A stretch of 64,000 bases of DNA from assembly GCF_030717845.1 (NCBI RefSeq), contig NZ_JAUZVZ010000005.1, positions 124,001 to 188,000 on the forward strand, written 5' to 3'. Each line of letters opens with the position of its first letter. Position 1 is the stretch's first letter. Origin of the DNA: Alkalimonas collagenimarina (GTDB lineage: Bacteria > Pseudomonadota > Gammaproteobacteria > Enterobacterales > Alteromonadaceae). The notes beneath the pieces were generated by a model, which worked only from the letters and a program-made list of their open reading frames with translations, had not been told where the DNA came from and did not search any database. The position numbers and the translations under genes were made by a program. This document shows positions 1 to 6,365 of this stretch, in pieces.

Positions 1-583
1 TAGCGTACTCTGTAAAAGATTTATGAACTGGCTCGTCAATTGATTCCGCATGCAAAACAACCTCCAGTTTTAGGTTGTCTGAGTCTTCATCAATAGCTTT
101 TATTTTCTCGATGGCGCTAAATGAGCTTACTTCTTCAATAGATCTGATAATTGTTTCTGTTATTTCTGGAAGGTGATCATGCGCTATACTGTTTAACATT
201 GCTTCAAACGTTGTGCGACTTCCAGAAACAAAAATACATGATGCCAACCCTTCCTCTGGGTGTTTCGTTACTGCCCACTTGCGTGGTTTAACCTTAACTG
301 ACTTTGAACCAACATCCTTAATTCCAAACTTTTTAAAAAGTTGAGTTGGATAGTATGATTTTGCAAGATAAGAAGGGTGCTGTATGAACTTTATAACTAC
401 TTCCCCATTTGCGCATTGCTGTACCGGCTTCGAATCAATTTCTTTAATTATGCGAGCTAGATCAGAAACAAGCTTATCGCGAGCCTCTGCAAATGAGTAT
501 GGGTGAGCTTTGGGTCCAGATCCTGATTTTATTTCTACGCGTCTAGTTAGCGTTTCACCATAGCCAATTATAAAGTTCTTCAT
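1..583 (-). CDS. ietS: IetS-like subtilisin-family (S8) serine protease, N-terminal part only
   Basis: This open frame of 194 codons has no stop and runs off the left edge of the window. It starts at an ATG preceded by AAGGA about 8 bases upstream, 11 bases after the ATPase gene ends. The visible N-terminus begins MKNFIIGYGETL and contains PYSFAEARDKL and SYLAKSYYPTQLF, resembling the pre-catalytic domain of the large S8 peptidases that pair with AAA+ ATPases in ietAS loci. The Asp-His-Ser triad would lie beyond the edge and cannot be checked. In ietAS the protease is thought to be the toxic or effector partner of the ATPase. The call rests on the N-terminal pattern plus the neighbour, so it is good but not proven. 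Confidence 0.7.
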   Translation of the reverse strand, partial: MKNFIIGYGETLTRRVEIKSGSGPKAHPYSFAEARDKLVSDLARIIKEIDSKPVQQCANGEVVIKFIQHPSYLAKSYYPTQLFKKFGIKDVGSKSVKVKPRKWAVTKHPEEGLASCIFVSGSRTTFEAMLNSIAHDHLPEITETIIRSIEEVSSFSAIEKIKAIDEDSDNLKLEVVLHAESIDEPVHKSFTEYA

Positions 584-594
584 GTGAGCGGTCC

Positions 595-1683
595 TTATGC
601 TTGAATGTTTTCTTCCAATACCTTTTTAACAGTCGGTCGACTAATGTTAAGTATGCTAGAAATTGAACGCTGAGATTCCCCTTTTTTATGAAGTCTTATA
701 ATCCAATTATTTCTCTCTTCTTTAGACATTGAACTAAGATCTTTATCAGTCAACATACTAATACCATCTGTATTCGCTTCCCTAATTTTCAAATTAAAAT
801 TTGAAATAATACTTTCTCGCTTAGCTTGTCGTAGCTCTCTATCAATATTACTAAATGACATCCCTGCGAAGTGCTTTGCAATCCTGCCACTTTTTAATGC
901 TTCAGGCCAATATTCGACAAGATATTTCTCAATGATTTCTATTGAGGGCATTGGGAACTCTATCTCTACATCAAAACGTCTCCATATAGCAGGGTCCAAC
1001 AGCTCACTGTGGTTAGTTGCTGCAATAAGTAAAGAGTTAGGTGGCCAGTCATCTATTGCTTGAAGTAAAACTGTAACTAAACGCTTTAATTCACCTAGCT
1101 CCCTGTCATCATCCCTTCGCTTAGCAATTGCGTCAAACTCATCCAAGAGTAAGACACAAGGAGTAGACATCGCATGCTCTAAAACAGCTCTAACATTACT
1201 ACCTGTCTTACCAAGAAAACTGCTCATGACTGTCGCTAAATCAAGAGTAAAGAGAGGTAAGCCTAAATTTTTAGCTAGCCAGCGCGCAGACATCGTCTTT
1301 CCAACTCCTGGAGCACCTTTAAAGATCACCGAGCGAGCAGGGAAAATTCCCTCTCTCAGCAATTCTTCTGTATGGCGTCGTTCCAGTAAAATTTGTTCAA
1401 GTGATTCTTCAACATCACTCGCAAATACAGGAGCGGTATCAAGCAAAATAGGATCTTCAACTCTGACTAAAGTCTGTCTCGTATCAGCATCTAACGGTAA
1501 AGGTTTGCTTTTCAGGCCTGTGCTTCTTGTTGCAACAAATTGCAGTCTATTAGTAATATCTTGATATAAAATAGAATTTACAGTCCTAATTTTGGAGGCA
1601 AACTGTCTAACTGCTATCTGTCCTAAGTTCTCGTTGCCACTCAAAGCTGCGTCAATCAACTTTAAAATTATTTTATCTTCCAT
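595..1683 (-). CDS. ietA: AAA+ ATPase, IetA-like, with C-terminal helix-turn-helix
   Basis: This 362-residue protein is a single-domain AAA+ ATPase of the cytosolic FtsH/spastin-like type. It has Walker A GAPGVGKT at about 123-130, Walker B VLLLDEFD at about 177-184, sensor-1 AATN at about 221, and an arginine-finger stretch WRRFD at about 234-238. The last 40 residues (QRSISSILNISRPTVKKVL) look like a resolvase/homeodomain-type helix-turn-helix. The ATG has AGGTGA just upstream. The gene is followed 11 bases later by a subtilase gene, the arrangement of ietAS, first described as a plasmid-stability pair and later shown to give phage resistance. The HTH suggests DNA binding or autoregulation, which is inference. 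The AAA+ assignment is firm; the ietA name depends on the partner. Confidence 0.8.
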   Translation of the reverse strand: MEDKIILKLIDAALSGNENLGQIAVRQFASKIRTVNSILYQDITNRLQFVATRSTGLKSKPLPLDADTRQTLVRVEDPILLDTAPVFASDVEESLEQILLERRHTEELLREGIFPARSVIFKGAPGVGKTMSARWLAKNLGLPLFTLDLATVMSSFLGKTGSNVRAVLEHAMSTPCVLLLDEFDAIAKRRDDDRELGELKRLVTVLLQAIDDWPPNSLLIAATNHSELLDPAIWRRFDVEIEFPMPSIEIIEKYLVEYWPEALKSGRIAKHFAGMSFSNIDRELRQAKRESIISNFNLKIREANTDGISMLTDKDLSSMSKEERNNWIIRLHKKGESQRSISSILNISRPTVKKVLEENIQA

Positions 1684-1697
1684 AAATCACCTAGGCT

Positions 1698-1787
1698 GGT
1701 AAGCTTTATTGGCTGAATCGGTAAAAATCACCAAAACTTTACCACAAAAACTTACCGATCGCATGGATTTCCAGAGATTTTTTTACC
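1698..1787. promoter_or_regulatory. cluster of TTACC motifs upstream of ietA, possible operator
   Basis: The 312-base gap between ietA and the divergent gene is AT-rich and holds five copies of TTACC/GGTAA: GGTAA at 1698 and 1720, and TTACC at 1739, 1752 and 1783. The second and fourth form a CGGTAA...TTACCG inverted pair. They lie directly upstream of ietA, whose product ends in a helix-turn-helix, so autoregulation is a possible reading. The motif is short, and chance in AT-rich DNA is not excluded. The rest of the gap (1788-1995) shows nothing recognisable. Confidence 0.3.
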
Positions 1788-1995
1788 AAAAAAAGTCGGG
1801 TGGTTATTTTTTGGCAAGGTGAAGAGTCCGCTTGTTCTCCGCGAGTTTAATAACCGCGTCTAATCATCAAACACTTTCAATATCAATTTGGTTGGAGCTA
1901 GGCTAATACCAGCTCCATAGCTGATTGTTTGCGAATATCTACCAGCCTAGATAAGATGCAGACATAAAAAAGGTACTTTAATCAGATAAATTTTT

Positions 1996-2688
1996 ATGAC
2001 AACAGCTATTTTTAAAGCTTGCAAGTTTGCAGCTATCGACTCTCGATGGACCGATATGTTTGACTACCCGGTAGAGACAATAACGAGAAAATACGTCTAT
2101 GCTAACGAAGAGCTTTACTTATTTTCTGGTGATCATCTACCTATAATTCTTGAACAAGCACTTCTAATTCAAGTGATTAGTGAAGAGGATTTTTTAAGGT
2201 TTTATGACCGTCTTGATCCAGACGATGTATTTGGGTGCTTAGCCATTGATGAACACTCAGGAAGGCACCTAGATGAGGATGGTTACGCCTTCGACTGGCA
2301 TTATGGCATTGCTCACACTGGTTCTGGTGGGATATTTGCTTCTAATTTTTATTACTACGCTAAGCGACACAGGTACTTAAGTGTCCATGGCTGTAATATT
2401 GATAGGGCTCTTAATTATGCGTTCCACTGGGATAAGTGCTCTGGTGCGCCAGTAAAGAAAAAGATTTGGGGACGAAGAGCTTTTGACAATACACAACAAA
2501 CTGGTTTAGACTATCGGACGTTTATTGAGCAAGAAATTAATTCCTATTTCCGAGGCAGAGCCATGGATCACACTTTGAAATCGTCAATGAGAACAAGCCC
2601 GGCGCCCAATGGTGTAAAGGTCAGTCTTTATGCTGCAAAAAGTAGGCTTGCAAAACGTAAAGCTCGTTTAGCTGAAAAGAAGTCGTAA
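1996..2688 (+). CDS. conserved-looking hypothetical protein, 230 aa
   Basis: I do not recognise this family. The 230-residue protein has no signal peptide or membrane segment. It is rich in aromatic residues in its first 150 positions (WHYGIAHTGSGGIF; SNFYYYAKRHRYLS) and has the motif ALNYAFHWDKCSGAPVKKK followed by WGRR near 140-165. It ends in a strongly basic tail (SRLAKRKARLAEKKS), which could contact nucleic acid. No convincing Shine-Dalgarno sequence precedes the ATG; the nearest purine run is more than 20 bases away, so the start is uncertain. It is divergent from ietA and convergent with the next unknown gene. Its length and codon pattern look like a real gene, but no function is proposed. 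Confidence 0.65.
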   Translation: MTTAIFKACKFAAIDSRWTDMFDYPVETITRKYVYANEELYLFSGDHLPIILEQALLIQVISEEDFLRFYDRLDPDDVFGCLAIDEHSGRHLDEDGYAFDWHYGIAHTGSGGIFASNFYYYAKRHRYLSVHGCNIDRALNYAFHWDKCSGAPVKKKIWGRRAFDNTQQTGLDYRTFIEQEINSYFRGRAMDHTLKSSMRTSPAPNGVKVSLYAAKSRLAKRKARLAEKKS

Positions 2689-2714
2689 TTCCTGTAGCGC
2701 TCTACTCACTTTAA

Positions 2715-2735
2715 ATATCCTGTAAAAGAGGATAT
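2715..2735. terminator. stem-loop after the 230-aa gene
   Basis: ATATCCT and AGGATAT form a perfect 7-bp stem around a 7-base loop, 27 bases after the stop codon of the upstream gene. There is no T-tract, so termination is only a possibility. Confidence 0.3.
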
Positions 2736-2742
2736 CACCATA

Positions 2743-2842
2743 ACGCGGCGGCAGAGCAGCCCCGCATTAACAATGTAATGGCTCAATTATCGACGTGGCG
2801 GCACCGGAGCCCCCACATAACAATGTAATGTCCGGATTTACT
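2743..2842. repeat. two tandem 50-bp hairpin units with compensatory changes
   Basis: Two imperfect 50-base units start at 2743 and 2793. Each contains a GC-rich hairpin followed by the shared sequence AACAATGTAATG. In unit 1 the stem is GCGG-C-GG paired with CC-CCGC; in unit 2 it is GTGG-C-GG paired with CC-C-CCAC. One arm changed C to T and the other G to A, so pairing is kept. This covariation suggests a selected stem-loop in RNA or single-stranded DNA. The repeats sit between two convergent genes, where a bidirectional terminator, a REP-like element or a recombination site would all be plausible. Confidence 0.6.
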
Positions 2843-2861
2843 ACTGCAACGTCTCATTTCT

Positions 2862-3821
2862 TCAAACAAGAGTTTTCCGCCTGTGCTTTTCAATCTCAGT
2901 GAGGGCATTAGATAACGCAATGTTTCTTATGCACTCTGCTCCACGCTGTCGTTCAACAGCTACTATCTCCATTAGTATATCTGCGATATTAGCGTGATTG
3001 ATCTGATTAAGCAGAATTAACTGCTCTTGAAAATTGTCACAAATCAGTCCTTTCTCTTTCGCCAAAGTTAATATTATCTTGTAAGAGCTGAGTGCCCTTG
3101 CGATATTTGAGTCTTGGCTAGGCAGTATCCGAGTAGGAATGGGCAGGCTCTTGTGTAATGCCGACACTCTTTTAGCATCATTGTCATTTTGGTTAAATGC
3201 ATAGCTCATCAGATCATAAAGGGGAACAGCTACAATCTTCAGTTCCGTTAATGTAACCATTCTGAGAAAAACAGACAGCGCTCCCCTTTCGTAACGCAAC
3301 TGTATTGATAATTGGCCTTCATTCCTTGCCGCCAAGCTAAGTGCCAGTAAACAAGTTAAAGCATCTAGGCTATTTAAAGAGCATAGAAATTGGACTGTTT
3401 TTGTGCTCAATGTTGTTTTCCGGTGCATACTCCCATCTGAATTTGTTTTAAAGAGACAGCCTATGATTTCAGGGGAAAGAGATAACAGCACTTTGTTGAT
3501 AAATACCTGCTCAAAGCTGTTGCTGCCAAGCAACTGCCACAGCGAATGAGTAAAAATTGCTTTTGTCCCTGGTAGTAAACCATCCGTTTTGTCAGCGTTG
3601 TTTTCTCTGAGCAACGCCTTACCCTGCAACATTCTATTCCAGAACCTTGAAGAATTATTCGACCAACCTGGTATAGAAGTGATTTCTTCACCCAGGTGTT
3701 TCGCTAGTATCTGATTAGGCGTAGTAACGCCAAGCCGTTGTTTAACAACTTCAGTCCAATATCGAGTCGCAATAGCTCTGATATCCGGTTCTAGCTTCTT
3801 GTAGTCAGAAAAAGTAAACAT
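2862..3821 (-). CDS. hypothetical protein, 319 aa, island gene
   Basis: I do not recognise this protein. It is predicted to be soluble and mostly helical, with many Leu-rich stretches (LDALTCLLALSLAARNEGQL around 150-170) and a basic C-terminus (EIEKHRRKTLV). It has no signal peptide and no obvious catalytic motif. No Shine-Dalgarno sequence precedes the ATG; the sense strand there reads GCCTCCAAA, so the start is uncertain. The gene is divergent from the small AlpA-like gene at 4012 with a 190-base gap, an arrangement common for a regulator and its target. Base composition matches the rest of the accessory region. It could be a replication, partition or regulatory protein of a mobile element, but nothing in the sequence decides this. 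Confidence 0.6.
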   Translation of the reverse strand: MFTFSDYKKLEPDIRAIATRYWTEVVKQRLGVTTPNQILAKHLGEEITSIPGWSNNSSRFWNRMLQGKALLRENNADKTDGLLPGTKAIFTHSLWQLLGSNSFEQVFINKVLLSLSPEIIGCLFKTNSDGSMHRKTTLSTKTVQFLCSLNSLDALTCLLALSLAARNEGQLSIQLRYERGALSVFLRMVTLTELKIVAVPLYDLMSYAFNQNDNDAKRVSALHKSLPIPTRILPSQDSNIARALSSYKIILTLAKEKGLICDNFQEQLILLNQINHANIADILMEIVAVERQRGAECIRNIALSNALTEIEKHRRKTLV

Positions 3822-4011
3822 ATTTTGGAGGCGAAAAAATTTGGCATGACCTGTGCCAAATTATCGTTGATAAAAAATAGATAAGTAAAATCAGTCTGAT
3901 ACAAATTCATGGAGGTGATTCCACTGGTCATTCATGTCTTAGAAAAACCATATTAAAACACTTTAATCACCGTTAGTCTTGCTCTGTCACATCAAAGCAA
4001 GGAATTCGATT

Positions 4012-4275
4012 TTGCGTGATGAAGAAGAACTCCAGAAACTAGTAGCGCATATAGAGAACCAGCTACTGAAATTGCATAACTCGCCAGTCATCACTGGCGA
4101 GGCTTTGAGGTGTTCATTGGGCTATCGCTCAGTTGAAGCTTTCAGGCAGGCCTTATCTCGGAATACTGTGCCTGTAAGGATTTTTACCATAGAAAATAGG
4201 CGAGGAAAGTTCGCCTTGGTCAGAGACATTGCCATTTGGCTAGCAAATGAAACCTTAAAATCCATTAAAGATTAA
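4012..4275 (+). CDS. small AlpA/excisionase-like DNA-binding protein, 87 aa
   Basis: The chosen start is a TTG with AAGGA 8 bases upstream (3999-4003), rather than an upstream in-frame TTG at 3979 that has no ribosome site. The protein contains ALRCSLGYRSVEAFRQALSR followed by NTVPVRIFTI and RRGKFALVRDIAIWLA. This is the layout of short winged-helix proteins of the AlpA/Xis type: a helix-turn-helix, a V-P beta wing, then a closing helix. Such proteins act as excisionases or regulators on prophages, integrative elements and plasmids. It is divergent from the 319-aa gene and upstream of the transposase gene. The fold is likely; the role (recombination directionality or transcription) is inference. 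Confidence 0.6.
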   Translation: MRDEEELQKLVAHIENQLLKLHNSPVITGEALRCSLGYRSVEAFRQALSRNTVPVRIFTIENRRGKFALVRDIAIWLANETLKSIKD

Positions 4276-4573
4276 TTGTTACACCTGTCAAATGGAGGGC
4301 GTTATGAATAGCTAGAGCATGAATTAAATGAGGCCGGAAACACAAAAGCCAGATGCGGTAACATCTGGCCTGAGTGATTTATCAAAGAAATGCGAAACCC
4401 TTTGATACTCACGATTTTGTCCCTTTCACATTAAGTTGTCAACACGAATAGCTCTTTTCCTGCGTTCGTGCGGCAACTTATCGCCTCAACCAACTGAATT
4501 TTAATTAATTTTCTATGCTGACTTTTCTCGGTAGAGGCAAGGCTTTGCCGAGAAAATGGCAGGGGGAGGTAAT
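4276..4573. other. structured non-coding stretch before the transposase
   Basis: This 298-base gap holds three clear stem-loops. GCCAGATG/CATCTGGC (4348-4369) and TATCAAAG/CTTTGATA (4380-4407) are perfect 8-bp stems. TTTTCTCGG/CCGAGAAAA lies about 4523-4556, with a competing inner hairpin GGCAA/TTGCC, and ends just before the transposase ribosome-binding site. The last could protect the transposase gene from read-through translation, as is common in insertion sequences. Terminal inverted repeats of the element were looked for here and not found. Confidence 0.4.
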
Positions 4574-5653
4574 ATGTCTCAACATTGGTTGTTATCAAGC
4601 GCCGTTAGGGATCTATCCATAATGGACATAGCCGAGATGTCAGAAGATGATGCGTTCAAGTTTTTTTGTGGAATTAGATGGGGCAATCAAACAACTCAGT
4701 CCTGTTTATCGTGTGGTGCAATAGATCAGCACTTTTTCCGAGCCAGCCGGAGGCAATGGCGTTGTAAGCACTGTGATGCTTATTTCAGTGTGACAACAAA
4801 AACCATCTGGGCTGACAGAAAACTCTCATTCAAAAAATTGTTGCTTATGTTGTTCGTTTTTACATCAAGTCCAAATGGTATTTCAGCCTCATCATTATCG
4901 AGAAAACTGGGTGTTGCGTATAAAACTGCTTGGATATTTTGCCATAAATTGCGTGAGGCACTAATGAGAACTGAAGATAAAGCTCTTATGTCTGGGGAGG
5001 TGCATGTCGATGGTGGACACTTCGGAGGTAAGCCCAGAAGTGGACAATTTAGAAACAAAGCTAAGCCAGAAGCCATTGCTGAAAAAATAAAGCTTGGCAA
5101 AAGCCAAGGGGCAAAGCGCAGTAAAATATCTCGAGCAAATTTTGAGAGAAAGAAGAGAAACCGCCGAATAGTAATGGTTGTTAGGCAAGTAACACCTGGT
5201 TTAGGCGGGGTCAGGACAAGATGCTTACTGGCAAAAGCAGAAGATGACAGTGCGGCTAGGTTTATCGCCCAGAATTACATTGAAAAAGGAGCTTTGGTGC
5301 GAACAGACGAATGCCCTGCTTATTCGATGTTTTCATCACGGTTCATTCACGAGACAGTAGAACACTCAAAGGAGTACTCAACAATTGACGGTGTAAATAA
5401 TAATCAAGCAGAGTCGTTCTTCAGCCGACTTAGGAGGAGTGAATACGGTACTTTTCATCGGATGATGGCTAGGTACATGCTTGATTACTGCAACGAGATG
5501 ACATGGCGAGAAGATCATCGGAGAACTACTGAAGGCTTCCGATTCACTGATGCACTGAGGCGCTCTCTGATTGTTGGCTATTCACGCTGGTGGAGAGGTT
5601 ATGGTGAGGGTGTCAGGAGAGGAAGTGAATTACTATTTAACGAAAATAAGTAA
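4574..5653 (+). CDS. IS1595-family transposase (ISXO2-like DDE domain)
   Basis: The start is the ATG at 4574, 5 bases after GGGGGAGG, rather than the in-frame ATG at 4556, which sits inside a hairpin. The 359-residue product has an N-terminal zinc ribbon (CLSCG ... WRCKHC, about 38-60), a short helical linker, and the ISXO2-like catalytic domain. The acidic residues appear in VHVDGGHFGGK (about 150), VRTDECPAYS (about 247) and NNNQAESFFSRL (about 280, the E of DDE). IS1595 elements move by a DDE mechanism. The frame is intact, so the enzyme could be active. I could not find matching terminal inverted repeats or an 8-bp target duplication, so the ends are unresolved and it may be a relic without its ends. 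Confidence 0.85.
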   Translation: MSQHWLLSSAVRDLSIMDIAEMSEDDAFKFFCGIRWGNQTTQSCLSCGAIDQHFFRASRRQWRCKHCDAYFSVTTKTIWADRKLSFKKLLLMLFVFTSSPNGISASSLSRKLGVAYKTAWIFCHKLREALMRTEDKALMSGEVHVDGGHFGGKPRSGQFRNKAKPEAIAEKIKLGKSQGAKRSKISRANFERKKRNRRIVMVVRQVTPGLGGVRTRCLLAKAEDDSAARFIAQNYIEKGALVRTDECPAYSMFSSRFIHETVEHSKEYSTIDGVNNNQAESFFSRLRRSEYGTFHRMMARYMLDYCNEMTWREDHRRTTEGFRFTDALRRSLIVGYSRWWRGYGEGVRRGSELLFNENK

Positions 5654-5765
5654 TGAACTAGTTCACCTCTCGTTTTCAGATATCAAAACGTGACTTAGCA
5701 TAGAGCGATACCAATCGCCCTATTTAAGTTATAGTTGCATGGAAAAATCTGAATATGAGGTCAAT
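5654..5765. other. short intergenic stretch with two hairpins
   Basis: CGTTTT/AAAACG (5671-5690) and GCGAT/ATCGC (5705-5718) can form small stems between the convergent transposase gene and the 158-aa gene. Neither has a clean T-tract. No insertion-sequence end could be recognised. Confidence 0.3.
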
Positions 5766-6242
5766 TTATTTTTTAGCGCGATAACGTGCTTCTGAATGAT
5801 GGGAGCCGAACTGGGTTCTTTGAAGCTTTCCTTGATAAGCCATATTTTGTAAGCGCTGTCTTACTGCCTTTCGAAACAGACGGATGCTCTCTGGATCATA
5901 GTTGTGCCATCCTGACTGCTCTAATATGAAGTAAAAAAACTCTGAAACTGAAGCATCCTGGTCAACAGGCAATAGACCAAGATACTTATATATTAGCTTG
6001 GTCACTAAACCATAAGCTAAATTGGTTCTTTTCATGTTTTTTCGTAATGGGGGGATGTCTACAGCTGAAATAGGAACTTCATGTATCTCAATTACTTTAG
6101 CCAAAGAGTTAATACAATCCCGCAAGACTTCACGTTTTACGGTTAACTCAGCAATTGAATCCTCAACTGCAGTAAGCTGCTGACGCTGTTTCTGGTATTT
6201 ATCAATCAGCCATTTTAATGATGAAGGTGTTCGAATCGTCAT
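5766..6242 (-). CDS. hypothetical protein with N-terminal coiled coil, 158 aa
   Basis: I do not recognise this family. The frame stays open to 6365, but that would put the N-terminus inside the mutS terminator, so the Met at 6242 is preferred. The product starts MTIRTPSSLKWLIDKYQ. It has a probable coiled coil at about 10-50 (KYQKQRQQLTAVEDSIAELT) and a helical C-terminal part that could be a winged helix (SIRLFRKAVRQRLQNM, then GKLQR). The tail is basic. It lies between the transposase and mutS and is the last gene of the accessory region. A near-perfect palindrome abuts the start codon and no normal Shine-Dalgarno sequence is seen, so the start is uncertain. Confidence 0.5.
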   Translation of the reverse strand: MTIRTPSSLKWLIDKYQKQRQQLTAVEDSIAELTVKREVLRDCINSLAKVIEIHEVPISAVDIPPLRKNMKRTNLAYGLVTKLIYKYLGLLPVDQDASVSEFFYFILEQSGWHNYDPESIRLFRKAVRQRLQNMAYQGKLQRTQFGSHHSEARYRAKK

Positions 6243-6243
6243 A

Positions 6244-6266
6244 GGAGAGCAGAATACCTGCTCCCC
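6244..6266. promoter_or_regulatory. imperfect palindrome abutting the start codon of the 158-aa gene
   Basis: GGAGAGCAG-AATAC-CTGCTCCCC has 9-base arms with one mismatch and ends one base before the preferred ATG. It could be an operator for a dimeric repressor or an RNA hairpin over the ribosome site. There is no further evidence. Confidence 0.35.
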
Positions 6267-6311
6267 TAAAATTTTTCCTGTGCAACAGCTACATAATAGC
6301 GCAAACCAAGT

Positions 6312-6337
6312 AAAAAGCGCCGAACGGCGCTTTTTTT
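6312..6337. terminator. bidirectional rho-independent terminator after mutS
   Basis: A stem AGCGCC-GAAC-GGCGCT is flanked by five A on the left and seven T on the right, so it can terminate both ways. It lies about 30 bases past the mutS stop codon on the minus strand and marks the edge of the core region. Confidence 0.85.
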
Positions 6338-6365
6338 CTGCGATAGCAAAGCTATCGACATCCAA

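Larger units (their letters stand above)
1..6311. mobile_element. accessory region (probable genomic island) downstream of mutS
   Basis: This stretch is visibly richer in A and T than the core genes to its right. It holds a defence-like ATPase/protease pair, unrecognised genes, a small excisionase-like DNA-binding protein and a transposase, while everything from mutS onward is conserved core. The right edge is placed at the mutS terminator. The left edge is outside the window, and no flanking direct repeats or integrase were found, so its mobility is inferred from content only. The region beside mutS is a known variable site in gammaproteobacteria. Confidence 0.5.

Noticed and set aside
2739-2840. 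Integron attC sites at the tandem hairpins
   Set aside because: The sequences ATAAC and ATTAAC near hairpins recall attC, but the RYYYAAC and GTTRRRY boxes do not match, the spacing is too short and no integron integrase is in the window.
6243-6365. Longer N-terminus for the 158-aa island protein
   Set aside because: It would be encoded within the mutS terminator hairpin, with no promoter space.
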